From positions 1,364,001 through 1,428,000 of the forward strand of contig JAFEKR010000013.1 in the NCBI GenBank assembly GCA_019022495.1: a stretch of 64,000 nucleotides of DNA, read 5' to 3'. This document shows positions 1 to 11,700 of the stretch, piece after piece; the stretch's first letter is position 1; each line of letters begins with the position of its first letter. The notes under the pieces are model-generated. The model ran no database searches and had not been told where the DNA came from. It saw only the letters and a program-made list of their open reading frames with translations. This DNA comes from Epichloe hybrida. Lineage: Eukaryota > Ascomycota > Sordariomycetes > Hypocreales > Clavicipitaceae. The position numbers and the translations under genes are program-made.

Positions 1-2
1 AC

Positions 3-332
3 CTACCGCACCACGACGGCCGCGCCGGCTGCGCAGCCATCGCCTTGGGCGAGCGGCCGAACGAGGACGTGCTCCGCAGCCTCGCAGGACACGTCAAATC
101 AGCACTACCGCGGTACGCCCAGCCACTGTTCCTCCGCGTGCTCAAGGAAGTCGGCGGCGCGGCCCAGACCACGGGCACCATGAAGCAGCAGAAGCACATG
201 TTGCGCCAAGCCGGCGTCAAGCCGGGCGCTCAACACGTCGAGGGAGACGTGTACTGGCTCAAGGGAGACGCCTATGTGCCGTTCCGAGACCAAGACTGGC
301 AAGAACTCGAGGCCGGTCGTGTGAGCCTGTAG
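3..332 (+). CDS. very-long-chain acyl-CoA synthetase / fatty acid transport protein, C-terminal end (partial)
   Basis: This is the last ~109 codons of a gene that begins before the window. In frame 3 the sequence opens with HHDGRAGCAAI, which matches the conserved G(x)DGRAGMAA stretch near the end of FATP/Fat1-type AMP-binding enzymes. It continues through SALPRYAQPLFLRV and TGTMKQQK, where the family carries its C-terminal lysine region. The reading frame closes at TAG 330-332. The family activates long or very long fatty acids to acyl-CoA with ATP and couples this to uptake, usually at the plasma membrane, lipid bodies or peroxisome. Catalytic motifs A1-A8 lie outside the window, so I cannot judge whether the enzyme is intact. 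The gene converges with the minus-strand kelch gene. The assignment rests on the two motifs and the terminal length. Confidence 0.8.
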   Translation, partial: LPHHDGRAGCAAIALGERPNEDVLRSLAGHVKSALPRYAQPLFLRVLKEVGGAAQTTGTMKQQKHMLRQAGVKPGAQHVEGDVYWLKGDAYVPFRDQDWQELEAGRVSL

Positions 333-947
333 TCCTCGGGGGTCGGGGGTCGGAGGTCGGACGGAAGAAGGGAAGCCTTTTGAAGCATCAAAAGCCAGCC
401 CTTTTGTGTTTCTATTTACTGCTCTTGAGCATCGCTTGCACACAAGCACACGCAATTCTCTCTCTCTCTCTATTTGTTTATAAATATTCAACACCTTTTT
501 GCGCTGTTTCGAGCTTGAAAGCCGAGTGTGTTTAGTGTATATTTCTCGATACAAGATCAGCATTGTAGAATGCAGCCTCTAAAGAAAGATTCATCATGAA
601 ATGGACTGCATGTTTGCATGGGAGAGTACAATTGAGTAGATTCGAAAAAAAAAAAAAAAGTAGGAGCATATCTGCTGCGTGGACCCAGTGGAACAAACCC
701 CCTTACATCTACCTCCATCCGGCAGATAACCCGAGTTATATACACCGAGATGGCCTCATATTTAAAGCTAACCACTGGTCGGTCTACTATACTTGCTCCA
801 TGCATGACTTCTCATCATTTTTCCTTCGTTCAAATCATCGCGTCTATGGTGCTGTAATCTTGGTCGGTCGTGATGCGTCCGGCACATTGGCCACTCAAGT
901 CGTCTCACCCCTAAATTGCATCTTGTCGAAATTATTTCAATGCATCA
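333..947. other. intergenic, convergent 3' ends
   Basis: This stretch lies between two convergent genes and presumably holds both 3' UTRs. It contains a (TC)n run near 461-472 and an A-tract at 645-658. I see no coding signal. Confidence 0.6.
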
Positions 948-3900
948 TCAAGATCCATTTATGCCCAGGCCAACGCGTTGGCCACCGCCGCCGCCTTGTT
1001 GGACCGCCGAAAAAGGCGAGGCTCCTCCTCCCGGGGCGGCCATTGTGGCTGCGTTGCCCGTGCCGGTCCTTTCACGCATTCGTCGTCCCTCCATCAAGCC
1101 GCGAAGGCCGCGCTTCTGCAAGCCGATAACGCTACTCAGCTCCCCACCCCAAATGAAGTTGTTGTTGTTGTTGTTGTTGTTGTCGCGATCACTGCCTCCG
1201 AGTTCGGAGCCCCATTCAGAGCCGCTCACGCTGGTTGAGGCTGAAATCTCGCCACTCAGTGGACGGCCCGTTTTTTGCACATTAGTGTTGATGACAAGGC
1301 CCGTTGTTGCTGCGGCCAGGTCTGTAGACGAGTCGTTTGCAGTCGTCCCGTCTAGGGAGAAGTCGGATACCGATGTGGGTGACCCGACGGGATCAGACGC
1401 ACTGACAAAGTAATTGGGGTTCAGAGAGCCATCTATCCCGCGTCCACCCCCGGCAGCCATGGCCGTAGCGTTGAAAACGGCTGCCGCATTGCGGCTGTCG
1501 AGAAGCCCGTGCAGTCGCTCAACCACAGCCTCTAAAAAGCCGTCGATGCGATACGGTCTCGAAATCTGCAACAACGAGCACAATATTTGAGGCGTGCACA
1601 AGGGTGATGTCGGGGGAGGCAGCGAGCTTGTGTACAAGAAGTGAAGCAGAGCTTGCACAGTCAGGTACGTGTGAGGGAGATACAGGCATCTCGGCCTCGA
1701 GTTTGGCGGCAACGATCGAGGTGTTGGAGCGGCGTTCACGGCAGCTGGATTGGGGCCATCACCATGCCCAGACACATCAGCTGCAGAATCGCAGACACCT
1801 GATGCCCCCGCAGTCGTGTTAGAGCTAGTTCCGCCGCCTGATGTCGACAGCATGCTGGGGCCACTCGACGAGGACGGCGGCTGCGTCGCATCCTTGGAGT
1901 TTGGCGTTATGGTCAGTGCAGAGGCACGAAGAGGGTTCCTCGAGAGGCCTGACCGTAAAGTCACCGCGTCGCTGCCATCTTGAGTTGCAGTTCCCTCGCG
2001 CAACAGCTGGACAAAGTACGGCCCCCATCTTCGAGAAACAATGCGCGAATTCACCGGGATTCTCTCGCCACCGATGCACAAGATGTCCATGTCGGCGAGC
2101 TCGCGCATCGCAAGGGCTTTTTCTCCAAGTTCCTCGCTGGCTCTTGAATGAAGGCGTCCGCCAGCAGTGTACCCTGCTTTGCGCGCGAGGCTTAGACCAG
2201 GACCAGAGTAGGGACTGCTCGCAGAAATGAAGCCTGACATTGGGCTCGTTTTGCGCGGGTTGTCGTAGAATCCAAAGGCTTCTAGTTCCACCATGCACAC
2301 ATTCGAAAAGTTGATCCGCCTGTGGTTGTAGTCATCGACGAGGCTGCGCTTTCGGTTGCCTAGAATGACAAAGGTATTCCGTCGATTCCATAACACGCCG
2401 CGGTTCCAGCTGCCCTGGCTGAACACACTACCACCGGCGTCAATGCGGCTCCAGACCAGTGTGCGAAGGTCGAGCGCCCACAAGGCGTACTCTTGCTTCG
2501 ACGATGTGAGATATGTTCCACTGACCACAAAGTGGGTGTCAATCACACCGCCGTTGGGGAATCGAAGTCCTGGCGGGGAATACGTCCCTGTCATGGGCTT
2601 CTCGGCCAACGTGCCATCGGATGACCGGATTTGCAGCTCCAATTTGACGTCTAAAAAGTTGTAATTGGAATATATTAGCATGGATGAGCCACTTTCTCGA
2701 AACTCTTGGCTGATGCCGCTCCCATCTCCTCGCTGACCGCCGTTGGTATGTGCCATGCCAACTTTCGCGGACACGGACGGGGGCAGAGGGGCAGCAACAC
2801 TACGATAAGCGCCACAGCTTTTGCCAAGCGGCTGCGTTGATGTCCACTTCAGGCTGCGGAGGTTGAACACACTGATCTGTTCAATGTAATGGTTCGCGCC
2901 GTCTTGTCCTCCAACAACCACCATCTCTGCACCACCGGATCCGTCGATAGTAACGCCGATTCGACCCTCGTTCGGGTTGGAGGATGGTGGGTTGTGTTGC
3001 AGGGCCGCCAATGGCGCGCGAGTTGAGGAGAAGGAAGCCGCAGATGGCAAGACACAGGCGCAATGTGCGTAACGACCCTGAGGTGCATCCTGGGCTGGCA
3101 GGTAGGTCCACTTGCGGCTCTCGACATCGTATATATATATGTCGGACATGACGGAGACTTCGGGTTGTTGTTGCTGATCCGCGGCCGATGCAGTCTGATT
3201 GGTATTTGAAGCAGGCGACATGCCGCCGTAGCAGACCATCTTGGTATCTCCCAAAGCGCACATGGAGTGAAAATATCGCGGGGGAGGGACATCTCCCCCT
3301 GTTTCCAATTTGGTCCAATGACGCGAAATCAGGTCCAGTTCGTAAAGATCTGACGTCAAAGGCGCAGGGCGACTGCGAGATAGAATCCGGCCGCCAAATA
3401 CATAGAGTTTGTCTCCAATAATGGTAGTAGTAGCACCAACCAGGGGCGGCGGCTCACGACCCGTGGTACGACGTACATTGCACATCAATCCTGACAAGTG
3501 TGTTGAAGAACCTTGTGCAACGTTGCCGGCTGTTGCCGCGCCAGCTGCCCTTCCTCCCTGACCGACGGCCGGTGAAGGGACAGCCGAGGCAGGGCCAATG
3601 CTTCTTGGTGTCAAGCCGTCTCTGTTGTCTTCGCCGGTTTCTTGTCTGACTGAGCTCGCCAGGCTGCTCATGCTGCTGTTCATACCTTGCGAGTACTGGT
3701 CCTGTCCACCATATATTTGCCCTGCAGCAGCGGAGCTCGACGAGTCCATTGTACTCGAGCGACTATCCATGTTCGATTCGGCTGACCGCGACTGCGGTTC
3801 CCCGCCAGACTCGAGTCTGCCAAATGTTGAGAAGCTCGAGGAGTTTGAGCCAAACGGCGTTTGTGGAAGCGGTTTTGCGAGACTTTGTTTCAGGCTCGGT

Positions 3901-4235
3901 TTTCTCGCAGGCGCAGGCCTGGATGTAGGCGACGAAGACCTCCGGCCATCCGACGACGACTGATGCGTCGAGCCGCTGCTGCTAACGTTGTTGGGATTCA
4001 CGTTGGAGGTGAAGCGATTCTTCAAGCTGAGAATCGACGGTTTTAGTGCGAGTGTTCTCGTCGGGGAGCTTGGCGGAAAGCCTCGATTTGCGTCCAGGAA
4101 ACTGTGAGCGGTATCAGGGTTGGATGTTGTTCCGTGGTATTTGTCAACTTCGGGTTCTGATGAGGACGAAGGGTGGCTTTCTGCGCGGGAAGGAGCACGT
4201 CTATGCGAGCCAGTCAGTCCTGAGCCCGAGGCCAT
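948..4235 (-). CDS. kelch-repeat / BTB-like protein, Mds3/Pmd1 (Ral2) type
   Basis: A 1095-residue protein in one exon. The likely start is the ATG at 4235-4233; the frame opens two codons earlier only with GTG. Residues ~1-240 are Ser/Pro-rich and low in complexity. Residues ~250-640 hold kelch-type blades, for example KLYVFGG, KMVCYGG and EMVVVGG. Near residue 715 a BTB-like half begins (DILCIGGERIPVNSRIVSRRW). After a Ser/Gly/Asn-rich insertion the second half follows (YLPHTYLTVQALLHFLYT). The tail contains an Asn run coded by (GTT)n at 1155-1182. This order is that of yeast Mds3/Pmd1, regulators of sporulation and of TOR- and pH-linked growth, and of fission yeast Ral2 in Ras signalling. 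The role here is inferred by family. Convergent with the FATP gene, divergent from the MFS gene at 6624. Confidence 0.82.
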   Translation of the reverse strand: MASGSGLTGSHRRAPSRAESHPSSSSEPEVDKYHGTTSNPDTAHSFLDANRGFPPSSPTRTLALKPSILSLKNRFTSNVNPNNVSSSGSTHQSSSDGRRSSSPTSRPAPARKPSLKQSLAKPLPQTPFGSNSSSFSTFGRLESGGEPQSRSAESNMDSRSSTMDSSSSAAAGQIYGGQDQYSQGMNSSMSSLASSVRQETGEDNRDGLTPRSIGPASAVPSPAVGQGGRAAGAATAGNVAQGSSTHLSGLMCNVRRTTGREPPPLVGATTTIIGDKLYVFGGRILSRSRPAPLTSDLYELDLISRHWTKLETGGDVPPPRYFHSMCALGDTKMVCYGGMSPASNTNQTASAADQQQQPEVSVMSDIYIYDVESRKWTYLPAQDAPQGRYAHCACVLPSAASFSSTRAPLAALQHNPPSSNPNEGRIGVTIDGSGGAEMVVVGGQDGANHYIEQISVFNLRSLKWTSTQPLGKSCGAYRSVAAPLPPSVSAKVGMAHTNGGQRGDGSGISQEFRESGSSMLIYSNYNFLDVKLELQIRSSDGTLAEKPMTGTYSPPGLRFPNGGVIDTHFVVSGTYLTSSKQEYALWALDLRTLVWSRIDAGGSVFSQGSWNRGVLWNRRNTFVILGNRKRSLVDDYNHRRINFSNVCMVELEAFGFYDNPRKTSPMSGFISASSPYSGPGLSLARKAGYTAGGRLHSRASEELGEKALAMRELADMDILCIGGERIPVNSRIVSRRWGPYFVQLLREGTATQDGSDAVTLRSGLSRNPLRASALTITPNSKDATQPPSSSSGPSMLSTSGGGTSSNTTAGASGVCDSAADVSGHGDGPNPAAVNAAPTPRSLPPNSRPRCLYLPHTYLTVQALLHFLYTSSLPPPTSPLCTPQILCSLLQISRPYRIDGFLEAVVERLHGLLDSRNAAAVFNATAMAAGGGRGIDGSLNPNYFVSASDPVGSPTSVSDFSLDGTTANDSSTDLAAATTGLVINTNVQKTGRPLSGEISASTSVSGSEWGSELGGSDRDNNNNNNNNFIWGGELSSVIGLQKRGLRGLMEGRRMRERTGTGNAATMAAPGGGASPFSAVQQGGGGGQRVGLGINGS

Positions 4236-4776
4236 GGTCACTTATTTTAGGCTTCAAGTGGCCGCCAGTCCGTTCTGTCGCCGCAGCTGGGCGTACTAAT
4301 CGATGCACGGGTGTTCGATTGGGTATGATTTGTGATTTGTGATATGCGGGTAAGAGGGGCTGGTGTGAGGTGAACATGAGGCTGTTGCAATATTGTTGAT
4401 GTGTTCTTTGCTGCTGCGAGGGGGGGGAATTGCCTCTCGCTGGTTGGAGAACCGTGATATTGCCCAGATGATTGATTGCTCAATCAAGATAGCTCACATC
4501 CGCGCGATTCGTTCTAGTTTCGGATCTCCGGGATGAGCAAATGAGTAGATGGATAGAGCCGCCCAGTGTCATGGAGACATTTGATGATGATAAGCCCTTG
4601 GCCTAAAGAGTCAAACCAGGCCACCAGGCCACCAGGCCAGAAGCTGACACTAGCAACTCTTCGACTTGGGCCGACGTGTTCTCAGGTTCGTCGGTTGATT
4701 GCGCGATGAAGTCGTCACAAGCAGACTACTTCTTCGAGCGAGAGAAAGGACACCAGTCTTGCGGACTGAATGACGA

Positions 4777-4850
4777 CGGCGATGACGATGACGATGACGA
4801 TGATGGGGATGGGGATGGGGATGGGGATGGGGATGGGGATGGGGATGGCA
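4777..4850 (+). repeat. GATGAC microsatellite followed by (GGGGAT)7
   Basis: GATGAC/GATGAT units (4777-4804) run into seven GGGG tracts spaced exactly by AT (4805-4844). Seven evenly spaced G4 runs are enough to fold a G-quadruplex on the + strand. The tract lies about 600 nt upstream of the Pmd1-like start codon. Confidence 0.9.
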
Positions 4851-5362
4851 CATCATGGCACGTTGTCGACCATGACAATGAAGATGCCGAGGGGAGAATA
4901 TGCTTGACGATGGCACAGACGGGTCGGTAAGAGAGGTCATGAAAGAATGAGCAGAGAGGGTTGATTCAAGAGAGTAAGTAGGTAGGTCGCATACAGCACG
5001 CACACGAGAAGCCGAGTCTACTCGAACCGGACAGGCCGGTCCAGGTTCCCAGGTTCCTCAGCTAGCCGCCGTACATAGGGGTCATCGGCGGTCATGGGCT
5101 GGTGCTGCGGGCGCTTGGCCGCAATGAGCAAGGAATGTGTGGCACGTACATGCAGTAGTTTTGAAGGTACAGATAAGACGCCAAAGTTTTGTCGGGTCGG
5201 AGGGGAGGCCGAAAGGAGTTGCGAACGGACAAGCGAGAGAAGAAGGCTTACGCCTGTGTGCTGGCGGATGGCGTTGGTTGTTCGAGCTACCAGGTGACCA
5301 GGGGCACAAAAAAAAAAACGGGCACAAACACACAAACGGAGGAACAGAACCACCCAGCGTGG

Positions 5363-5438
5363 AGAATCGCAGAATCGTAAAATCGCAGAATCGCAGAATC
5401 GTCCGAGAGGGGCGGAGGCGCGGAGGCGCGGAGGCGCG
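5363..5438 (+). repeat. two adjacent 8-bp minisatellites
   Basis: Units of CAGAATCG (five imperfect copies, 5363-5402) are followed by GGAGGCGC units (5411-5438). Both arrays have an 8-bp period but unrelated sequence. Confidence 0.85.
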
Positions 5439-5830
5439 ATGACTGGATCCGCTTCGACAAAGAAAGAAGGAGCAAAAAGCAAAACACCGTCTGTGCCCCA
5501 GCCCAGTGTCAGTGTGCTCGGCTGCGTGGATCTTGCCGTCGTTTCAAGGTGTGCGTTCGTTTTCGTTCAAGCACAGGGTCGAAATGAAATGGTGGGTGCG
5601 TCGTTGAGCATGGAGGCACGTGGAAATTTGCTAGGAAAAGGACTAATACGTATGGATATTGCCTCTTGCACATGTCACTTTATGGGCTCATCTCCGGACG
5701 ACGAAAGGAAGAGGCCAGATTCGTGGCGGCGACGAGGTGACAGAGAGGGGCATCACCGGACCAGTCAGAGATCTAGTCAGAGATTTACTCCGTACGGATT
5801 ACATACATGTACATGCATGTATGTAGGGAA

Positions 5831-5870
5831 GGGTCTGGTGGGGTCTGGTGGGGTCTGGTGGGGTCTGGTA
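5831..5870 (+). repeat. 10-bp tandem repeat, four copies
   Basis: Four copies of GGGTCTGGTG; the last copy ends in TA. The array sits just after a palindromic run of ACATGTACATGCATGT type at 5802-5824. Confidence 0.9.
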
Positions 5871-6623
5871 CGTACATGTGCAGTCCCTCTGGTTCTCCGT
5901 CCGGCAGGCAGGTTTTACCATCGTCCCTGCGCCAAGACATGAAGAGACTGCCATTGTTACATGCCCGCGCCAACATTGAAATCCAGCATCACCCGTCTCA
6001 TCTTCGTACACACGCTGTCGGGCCGTACATCCTGCCCAAGTACATATCTTCCTACCATCCGTACGTCTTTGAACTCTAGAAGTCCTTTGCTGTCTGCGCT
6101 TCGGGCAATTTCTGGGCGGCGGCAATAGCCGCATGAGCCATGTCTTGCATGCGTAGCCGTTCGTATTTACGAAAAGTCTCCGGCATGCACAACTTTTGCT
6201 GCTGTCAGTTGTCAGTGCGCAGATCATTCCGCAATGGCAAGTCGGCTTCTCGGCGCGCGTAGCCGCATTGGCAAAGGCGCAGATGTGCTTGAACAATTTG
6301 GACAAACTCCCAACCGTGTTGACGTCATCACCGGAGCGGTTCAAAGGGCATTCCCAAACACATTTCTACGTAAACTACCAAACAGAGAGCTTGTTATTGG
6401 CTTCGCTAGATTGCTTCCGGTATCGCATCGGCCTGGTTCTTGCCCGTCTTCGGCCCGGGTTCCCCCAACATATCGGTCTGTCTTAAATAGTAGCTGTTCG
6501 TGTACCGTTCCAATATTGCTCACAACCACATGATGGAAGACGCCTACACAATAAAAGAAATCACACAGCATTTCCTCCCGCTGTCTCATCGTAAATTTCG
6601 TTTCTCACATCGCGCACTTTGTC

Positions 6624-8480
6624 ATGTCGAAAGAAAACCGCAATGGTCCTCCCCGGGCTCTTGGCCCGGCCGGCGCCGAGCCTGCAGTTTCAAATGTCAG
6701 CATGAATCACAATGTAGAAATAGAAAAATCGACAGACACCATCGGCGAAGACAGCTTCGACTCGTGCGACGAGTCCAAACCCGAAGAGCTCGATGGCCAT
6801 CGTCCCACTTTACGCGAGACACGTTCTCACACTTCACACTCCAGCAGAAAACGGCGCGCAGGATCGTCCGGTACAACGACAGGAAGCCTTGTGAGGGCAG
6901 TCAGTCGCCGAGACACTGTCCTATCGACACTTCGATCGCGCCCCGTCCCTCGCTTTACACACCCTCTGGCCCATGTTCCGACTAGCGAAGCCGAGCTCGT
7001 TGACTTTGACGGTCCAGACGATCCCTACCACCCGCTGAATTGGGTGACACGCAAAAAGATCTTCACCACATTACTTTATGGATTAACCACTATGACGGCG
7101 ACATGGGCATCGTCAGCTTATTCTGCGGGCACGGATCAGATCGCGAAAGAATTCAATGTCGGCACGCAAGTTGCTGTACTGGGCACGACCTTGTTCCTCT
7201 TCGGCTTTGGCATTGGCCCCTTGCTCTGGGCGCCATCAAGCGAGGTATTTGGGCGAGGACCAGCTGTCATTGCGCCCATGTTCGTAGCGATTTGCTTCAC
7301 CTTTGGGAGCGCTACTGCAAAAGACTTCCAAACATTGATGTTGACCCGGTTCTTCGGTGCTTTTTTCGCATCCGCGCCGGTGACAAATACCGGTGGCGTC
7401 TTGGGTGACTTGTATACTCCTGCATGGAGAGGCATTGCCATGGCGGGCTATGCCATGGCTGTTGTTGGCGGTCCTGTACTTGGTGAGTCTACTATCATGT
7501 GCGGCGCCTGAAAGGGCAACATTATACCCCGATGAAGACGCAAGTGGACTCTAACTCCCCCGTGTGTAGGCCCGATCGTTTCTGCAGCAGTGGCGCAGCA
7601 AGACTCGTTGGGTTGGCGATGGACCGAATACCTGACGGGCATCCTGCAAGCCGTCGTGCTCGTTTTCGCCATCATCTTCATCGACGAGAGCTATCCGCCG
7701 AAACTGCTGGTGTACAAAGCCCGGCGTCTGCGACACGAAACTGGTAACTGGGCTTTGCACGCCAAGTTTGAAGAATGGGACGTCAGCGTATCCGAACTCG
7801 CTCACAAGTTTCTGCTGCGACCCATGCAGCTTATTTGCACACCCATCTGTTTCCTCATGGCCTTGTATGCCAGTTTCTGCTACGGCATTTTGTACATGCA
7901 GCTCGGCGCGATCCCCATAATTTTTGGCGAAATTCGAGGCTGGAAGCCCCTTGTCGCCACTCTGCCATTCCTGTCCATCTTCATCGGCGCGATCCTAGGA
8001 TGTGGTCTCAACGTCTACAACCAGACCGTCTATAACAAGTATTACCACGCAGCGGGAAACAGAGCCATCCCCGAAAAGCGATTGCCACCCATGATGCTAG
8101 GGTCTGTGCTGTTCAGTGGTGGACAGTTCCTTCTGGGGTGGACTTCAGAACCGGATATCCACTGGATCGCTCCATGTTTTGGTCTTCTCTTGATGGGCAC
8201 GGGTTTCTTCACCATCTTCCAAGCTGCTCTGAATTACTTGGTCGATACGTTCCAAGCCTATGCGGCTTCGGCTGTCGCAGCAAATACCTTTCTGCGGTCC
8301 TGTTTTGCTGGAGCCTTCCCCCTCGTAGTTGGGCCGCTATATCACAATATCGGCGTAGGACCGGGGTCAAGTATAACTGGCGGATTTGCGGCGTTGCTGA
8401 TTCCTGTGCCATTCATATTTTATAAGTATGGAAGAAGTATCAGGGCTAAATCTAAGTGGTCTAAGAAGTCTGTGTTTTGA
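6624..8480 (+). CDS. MFS drug/polyamine-type (DHA1) transporter
   Basis: Two exons, 6624-7482 and 7570-8480. The 87-nt intron has donor GTGAGT and acceptor TGTAG, phase 1. Splicing restores GPVLGPIVSAAV and gives 589 aa. Residues ~1-140 are a hydrophilic cytosolic tail. The fungal DHA1 signature DDPYHPLNW precedes TM1, and twelve hydrophobic segments follow. WRWTEYLTGI and LGDLY.PAWRGIAM are the motifs usual around TM4-TM6 of this family. Members are proton antiporters for drugs, toxins or polyamines at the plasma membrane. The gene lies just beyond the 3' end of the NRPS and converges on it with a 243-nt gap, so it may have exported the NRPS product. Unlike its neighbours it has no visible lesion. 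Substrate cannot be read from sequence. Confidence 0.85.
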
Positions 8481-8723
8481 GTTGTAGCGCAAGCGTTGCT
8501 GGGAGAGACCATCATGAGCAAAGCAAATTCTATAGTGTCCAGTTCACAGATGATGATCCATGCCTAAATATGCCGGAAGAAAAGTAAAGATGATGATCGG
8601 GCATATTTCAGCCACGAATTCTCAGGCAACCTCAGCCTGGGACCGACCTGCATTATCTAATCGCAAGATCCGGACTATTGTTATTCCCCGCTCCCTATAT
8701 CGGGCCATACATGTGTTTGTAGG

Positions 8724-11700
8724 CTAGAAACCAGTAGCGCCCTCTCTCTTTAGGAATTCCACACTCTTCCACATAGCAACCTTCAGCCTGAAAGGCGTTT
8801 CCCTGCACTTCATTACCATGTCGGAATCGTCATCCGGAACCCACGTAACATGGCTCTCAAGAGCGTGCGTAAGCGGCCATAGCGGATGCGTCTCTCCACA
8901 ACAATTGATGTCCCTGCGAATTATAGCCAGCCATTCCGCCCTGCTCTTGGGAATGAGCGTGTAGCCCATCGCCTTCAAGATGGCCCAAAACTCGCCAAAC
9001 TTCATGCCATTATGAAGCTGTACCACAGGGGTCATTCCACTCGTTGAGTCTAGAGCTGTGCTGATTATCCTCATCGCTGTTGCTGATACATCAGAAACTG
9101 GGACCCATTGGTCCGCCTTAGCATCGTTGTATACCCCAGTCCGGATGTAAGACGCCGTCAGCCGCCAAATATAGTCACTGGAGTTTGTCACTCCCTCGGC
9201 AGACGTTCTAATGACTATGCCTGGACGCATAACACCAAGATGGTTGGTGTCTGGAACGCTGCGGGCTGCAGCTCTCCTGACCAGGGCTTCGGCAACAAAC
9301 TTTGTTTGTGCGTAGCCATTGCTGTCCGTACCGGAGAGGTCTCGCACCACCTCGGCTTCGGTTTTATTTTCAGATGTCAATAGCCCACCGCCGATGTAAA
9401 CGAGTCGCATGTGTTGTGAATTCACAGCCATGTCGAGCAGTTCCACTGTTGACAGCACGTTAGTGGACTCCAGTATTGCATAGGATTTCGCAAAGTGCAC
9501 ATCGGCCCCGTTGTGAATGATGACATCTGCAATCGAGCCGCTTCTAAGACTGTTCCAGCGTGATGAATCGAGGCCGAGGTTTGGCAATGACAGATCTCCT
9601 GGCCAAATCTGGAGCTTGCCCTCGTGTAAATCCGTCCACCATAATGCCTTCTTCGCCGCAGAAATGAGTCTATTCCTTGCCGCTTCTGAGCTCTTTCCGC
9701 GCACTAAAGCTATTACTTGAGCAATCTGGCGATGCTCGAGGAGTTGACGCAAAATCTTTATGCCTATGAAGCCATTCAAACCGGTGAGGAAGACGCTCGT
9801 TTGCTTTGACGCTTTGGGGTGGCGCAGGCCATTTTCTCCACGGCTATATGACTTCACAAGTGCCTGCGAAGTGGCAATTCTAGTATCATGCTTGTCTATT
9901 TGAGCAATGAGATCAGCGGGCGCGGTGTTGCTAGCGCTAAGAGACTCTACGTCCTCGTTCCCGGCGACTGTTTTGGCTTCGGAGACTAGCAGAGCCATGC
10001 TTCTAATGGTGGTAGACCTGTCCATCATAACCTGCATGCTAATTCGGACACTGAGTTTGTACATGATAAATGCCACTATGGACATCATGTTCACTGAATC
10101 AAGGCTAGCCGCGTAGAGCAGTACATTGTCGAACCGAATGGCCAAACTCTTGGCCGCTTTCTTCTCTTCCGGGTGCTGTGCGTTTTGATTCCATGCAGGA
10201 ATCAGAGAAAAGACTTTCTGCGCCAGCTTATAAGCTATCTCCTCATCTTGTCCGATTTTCCCATCATCGCAAGTCTTATCGCAGGATTCCGGTGAATCAG
10301 CCTTTGGTACCTTAATTTCTCTAGCGAAGAAGGACCTTCTAATGTTATGGAGTCGCCTTCTGTCTACTTTCCCACTTGCTGTTGAGGGTAGTGTAGACAA
10401 ACGCAGAAAAGCAACTGGCATCATGTACGAGGGTAGTTGCTCGAGTAGCTTAGATCGAGCATCATTGCCTATGTTAATGTTCTGGATTAAGGAGCACTCT
10501 CTCCCACCGTTGATCGACGTATGGTCCTTGGACGGCTCTATACAGGCAAAGGCGACCAAACTTGGGGATGATGAATCATCTTCGGTCGGTGAGATGGCTT
10601 CAACCATAACCTGGTTTATTCTTGGTATACATTGCTGAATGTGGTGTTCCACGTCGCCTAGCTCAGCTCTCTGACCTCGGATCTTAACCTGTGTGTCTCT
10701 ATGCCCGACAAACACAAGGCTACCGTCTTCATTGTATCGCACCAAATCGCCTGTCTTGTACAAACGGCCCTGTCTGCCTGGATGGCTTGTCCAACCCCTG
10801 AGAAGCCAGTCCGGGTCCTTGATGAATGCTGCCTCTGTGCGGTCCGGGTCGTTCAGGTACCCGTCTCCCATAATTGGCCCTTCTAATAACAGTTCCCCGA
10901 TTGCCCTAAGCGGAGCTAGCTCGTTGTGGTCGACGGCATCTGTGACCCATGTCACGGCTCCGGCGCCAAAGCTAATGCTTATCTGGTTGCCAGGCTCTAA
11001 AGAGTGTTGGTTGATAGTTGCTGACGGAGTACATTCTGCAGGGCCATAGCTTGTGATGACCCGTACTCTGTTGGGCTATCTGGTTACATCGTCTGATCTC
11101 ACGACCTCACCTCCCAGAACGAGCGTCTTTAAATTGCTCAGCTTCTCCCGATGCAGTGTGCGAGCAATAGAGGGCGTTAAGTTGACGAGGTTAGCCTTTA
11201 TAGATAGTAGAGACTCTGTTAAATCTTCTGTTCTATCCGAATTGGATGGCACACATAGACACCCACCTATCGCCAAGGTTGTGGAGGTGCTTAGCAGAGA
11301 CACATTAAATATGTAGGAAGAGAAGTCGAAGGCTTGGGTTGTGGTGCAATATCCGAAAAGCTCTGACTGATGGCTAACCGCCGAGCAAAACGCTTCGTGT
11401 GTGATTACAACACCCTTTGGACGGCCCGTACTGCCAGAGGTAAAGACCAGGTATATTGGCGACGAAGGTTGTGGCGAAACTGCAGGGCTGAAGGGAGCAG
11501 CTACCTTGGCTGTGTTATGGAAATACGCCGGACCAATGGTTAGTATGACTTTGGCGAGACTGGCACATAAGGCGGCTTGCGTGGTGGATGAGACTACTAA
11601 TCGTGATCTGATCTGGTCCATGATTGAACGAAGGCGAGATATCGGCTGCGATGTATCAAGCAACACAAAACCCGCACCAGCTTTGAGTACTGCAAGCATC

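Larger units (their letters stand above)
4236..6623. other. long divergent intergenic region
   Basis: A 2.4-kb gap between the divergent Pmd1-like and MFS genes, so it holds both promoters. It has no convincing gene. It holds CCACCAGG repeats (4613-4640), GATGAC and GGGGAT tracts (4777-4850), 8-mer repeats (5363-5402 and 5411-5438), a 10-mer repeat (5831-5870) and CCGTACGG-type palindromes near 5788 and 6058. Short open frames here are explained by the simple repeats. Confidence 0.6.

Noticed and set aside
105..563. Minus-strand open frame over the FATP end
   Set aside because: Antisense shadow of GC-rich coding sequence running into the 3' flank. No domain resemblance.
4650..5003. Minus-strand frame with His-Pro and His-Arg repeats
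   Set aside because: Produced entirely by the GATGGG/GATGAC simple repeats.
5439..5942. 167-codon plus-strand frame in the 4.2-6.6 kb gap
   Set aside because: Includes the 10-bp minisatellite, resembles no family and has unstructured composition.
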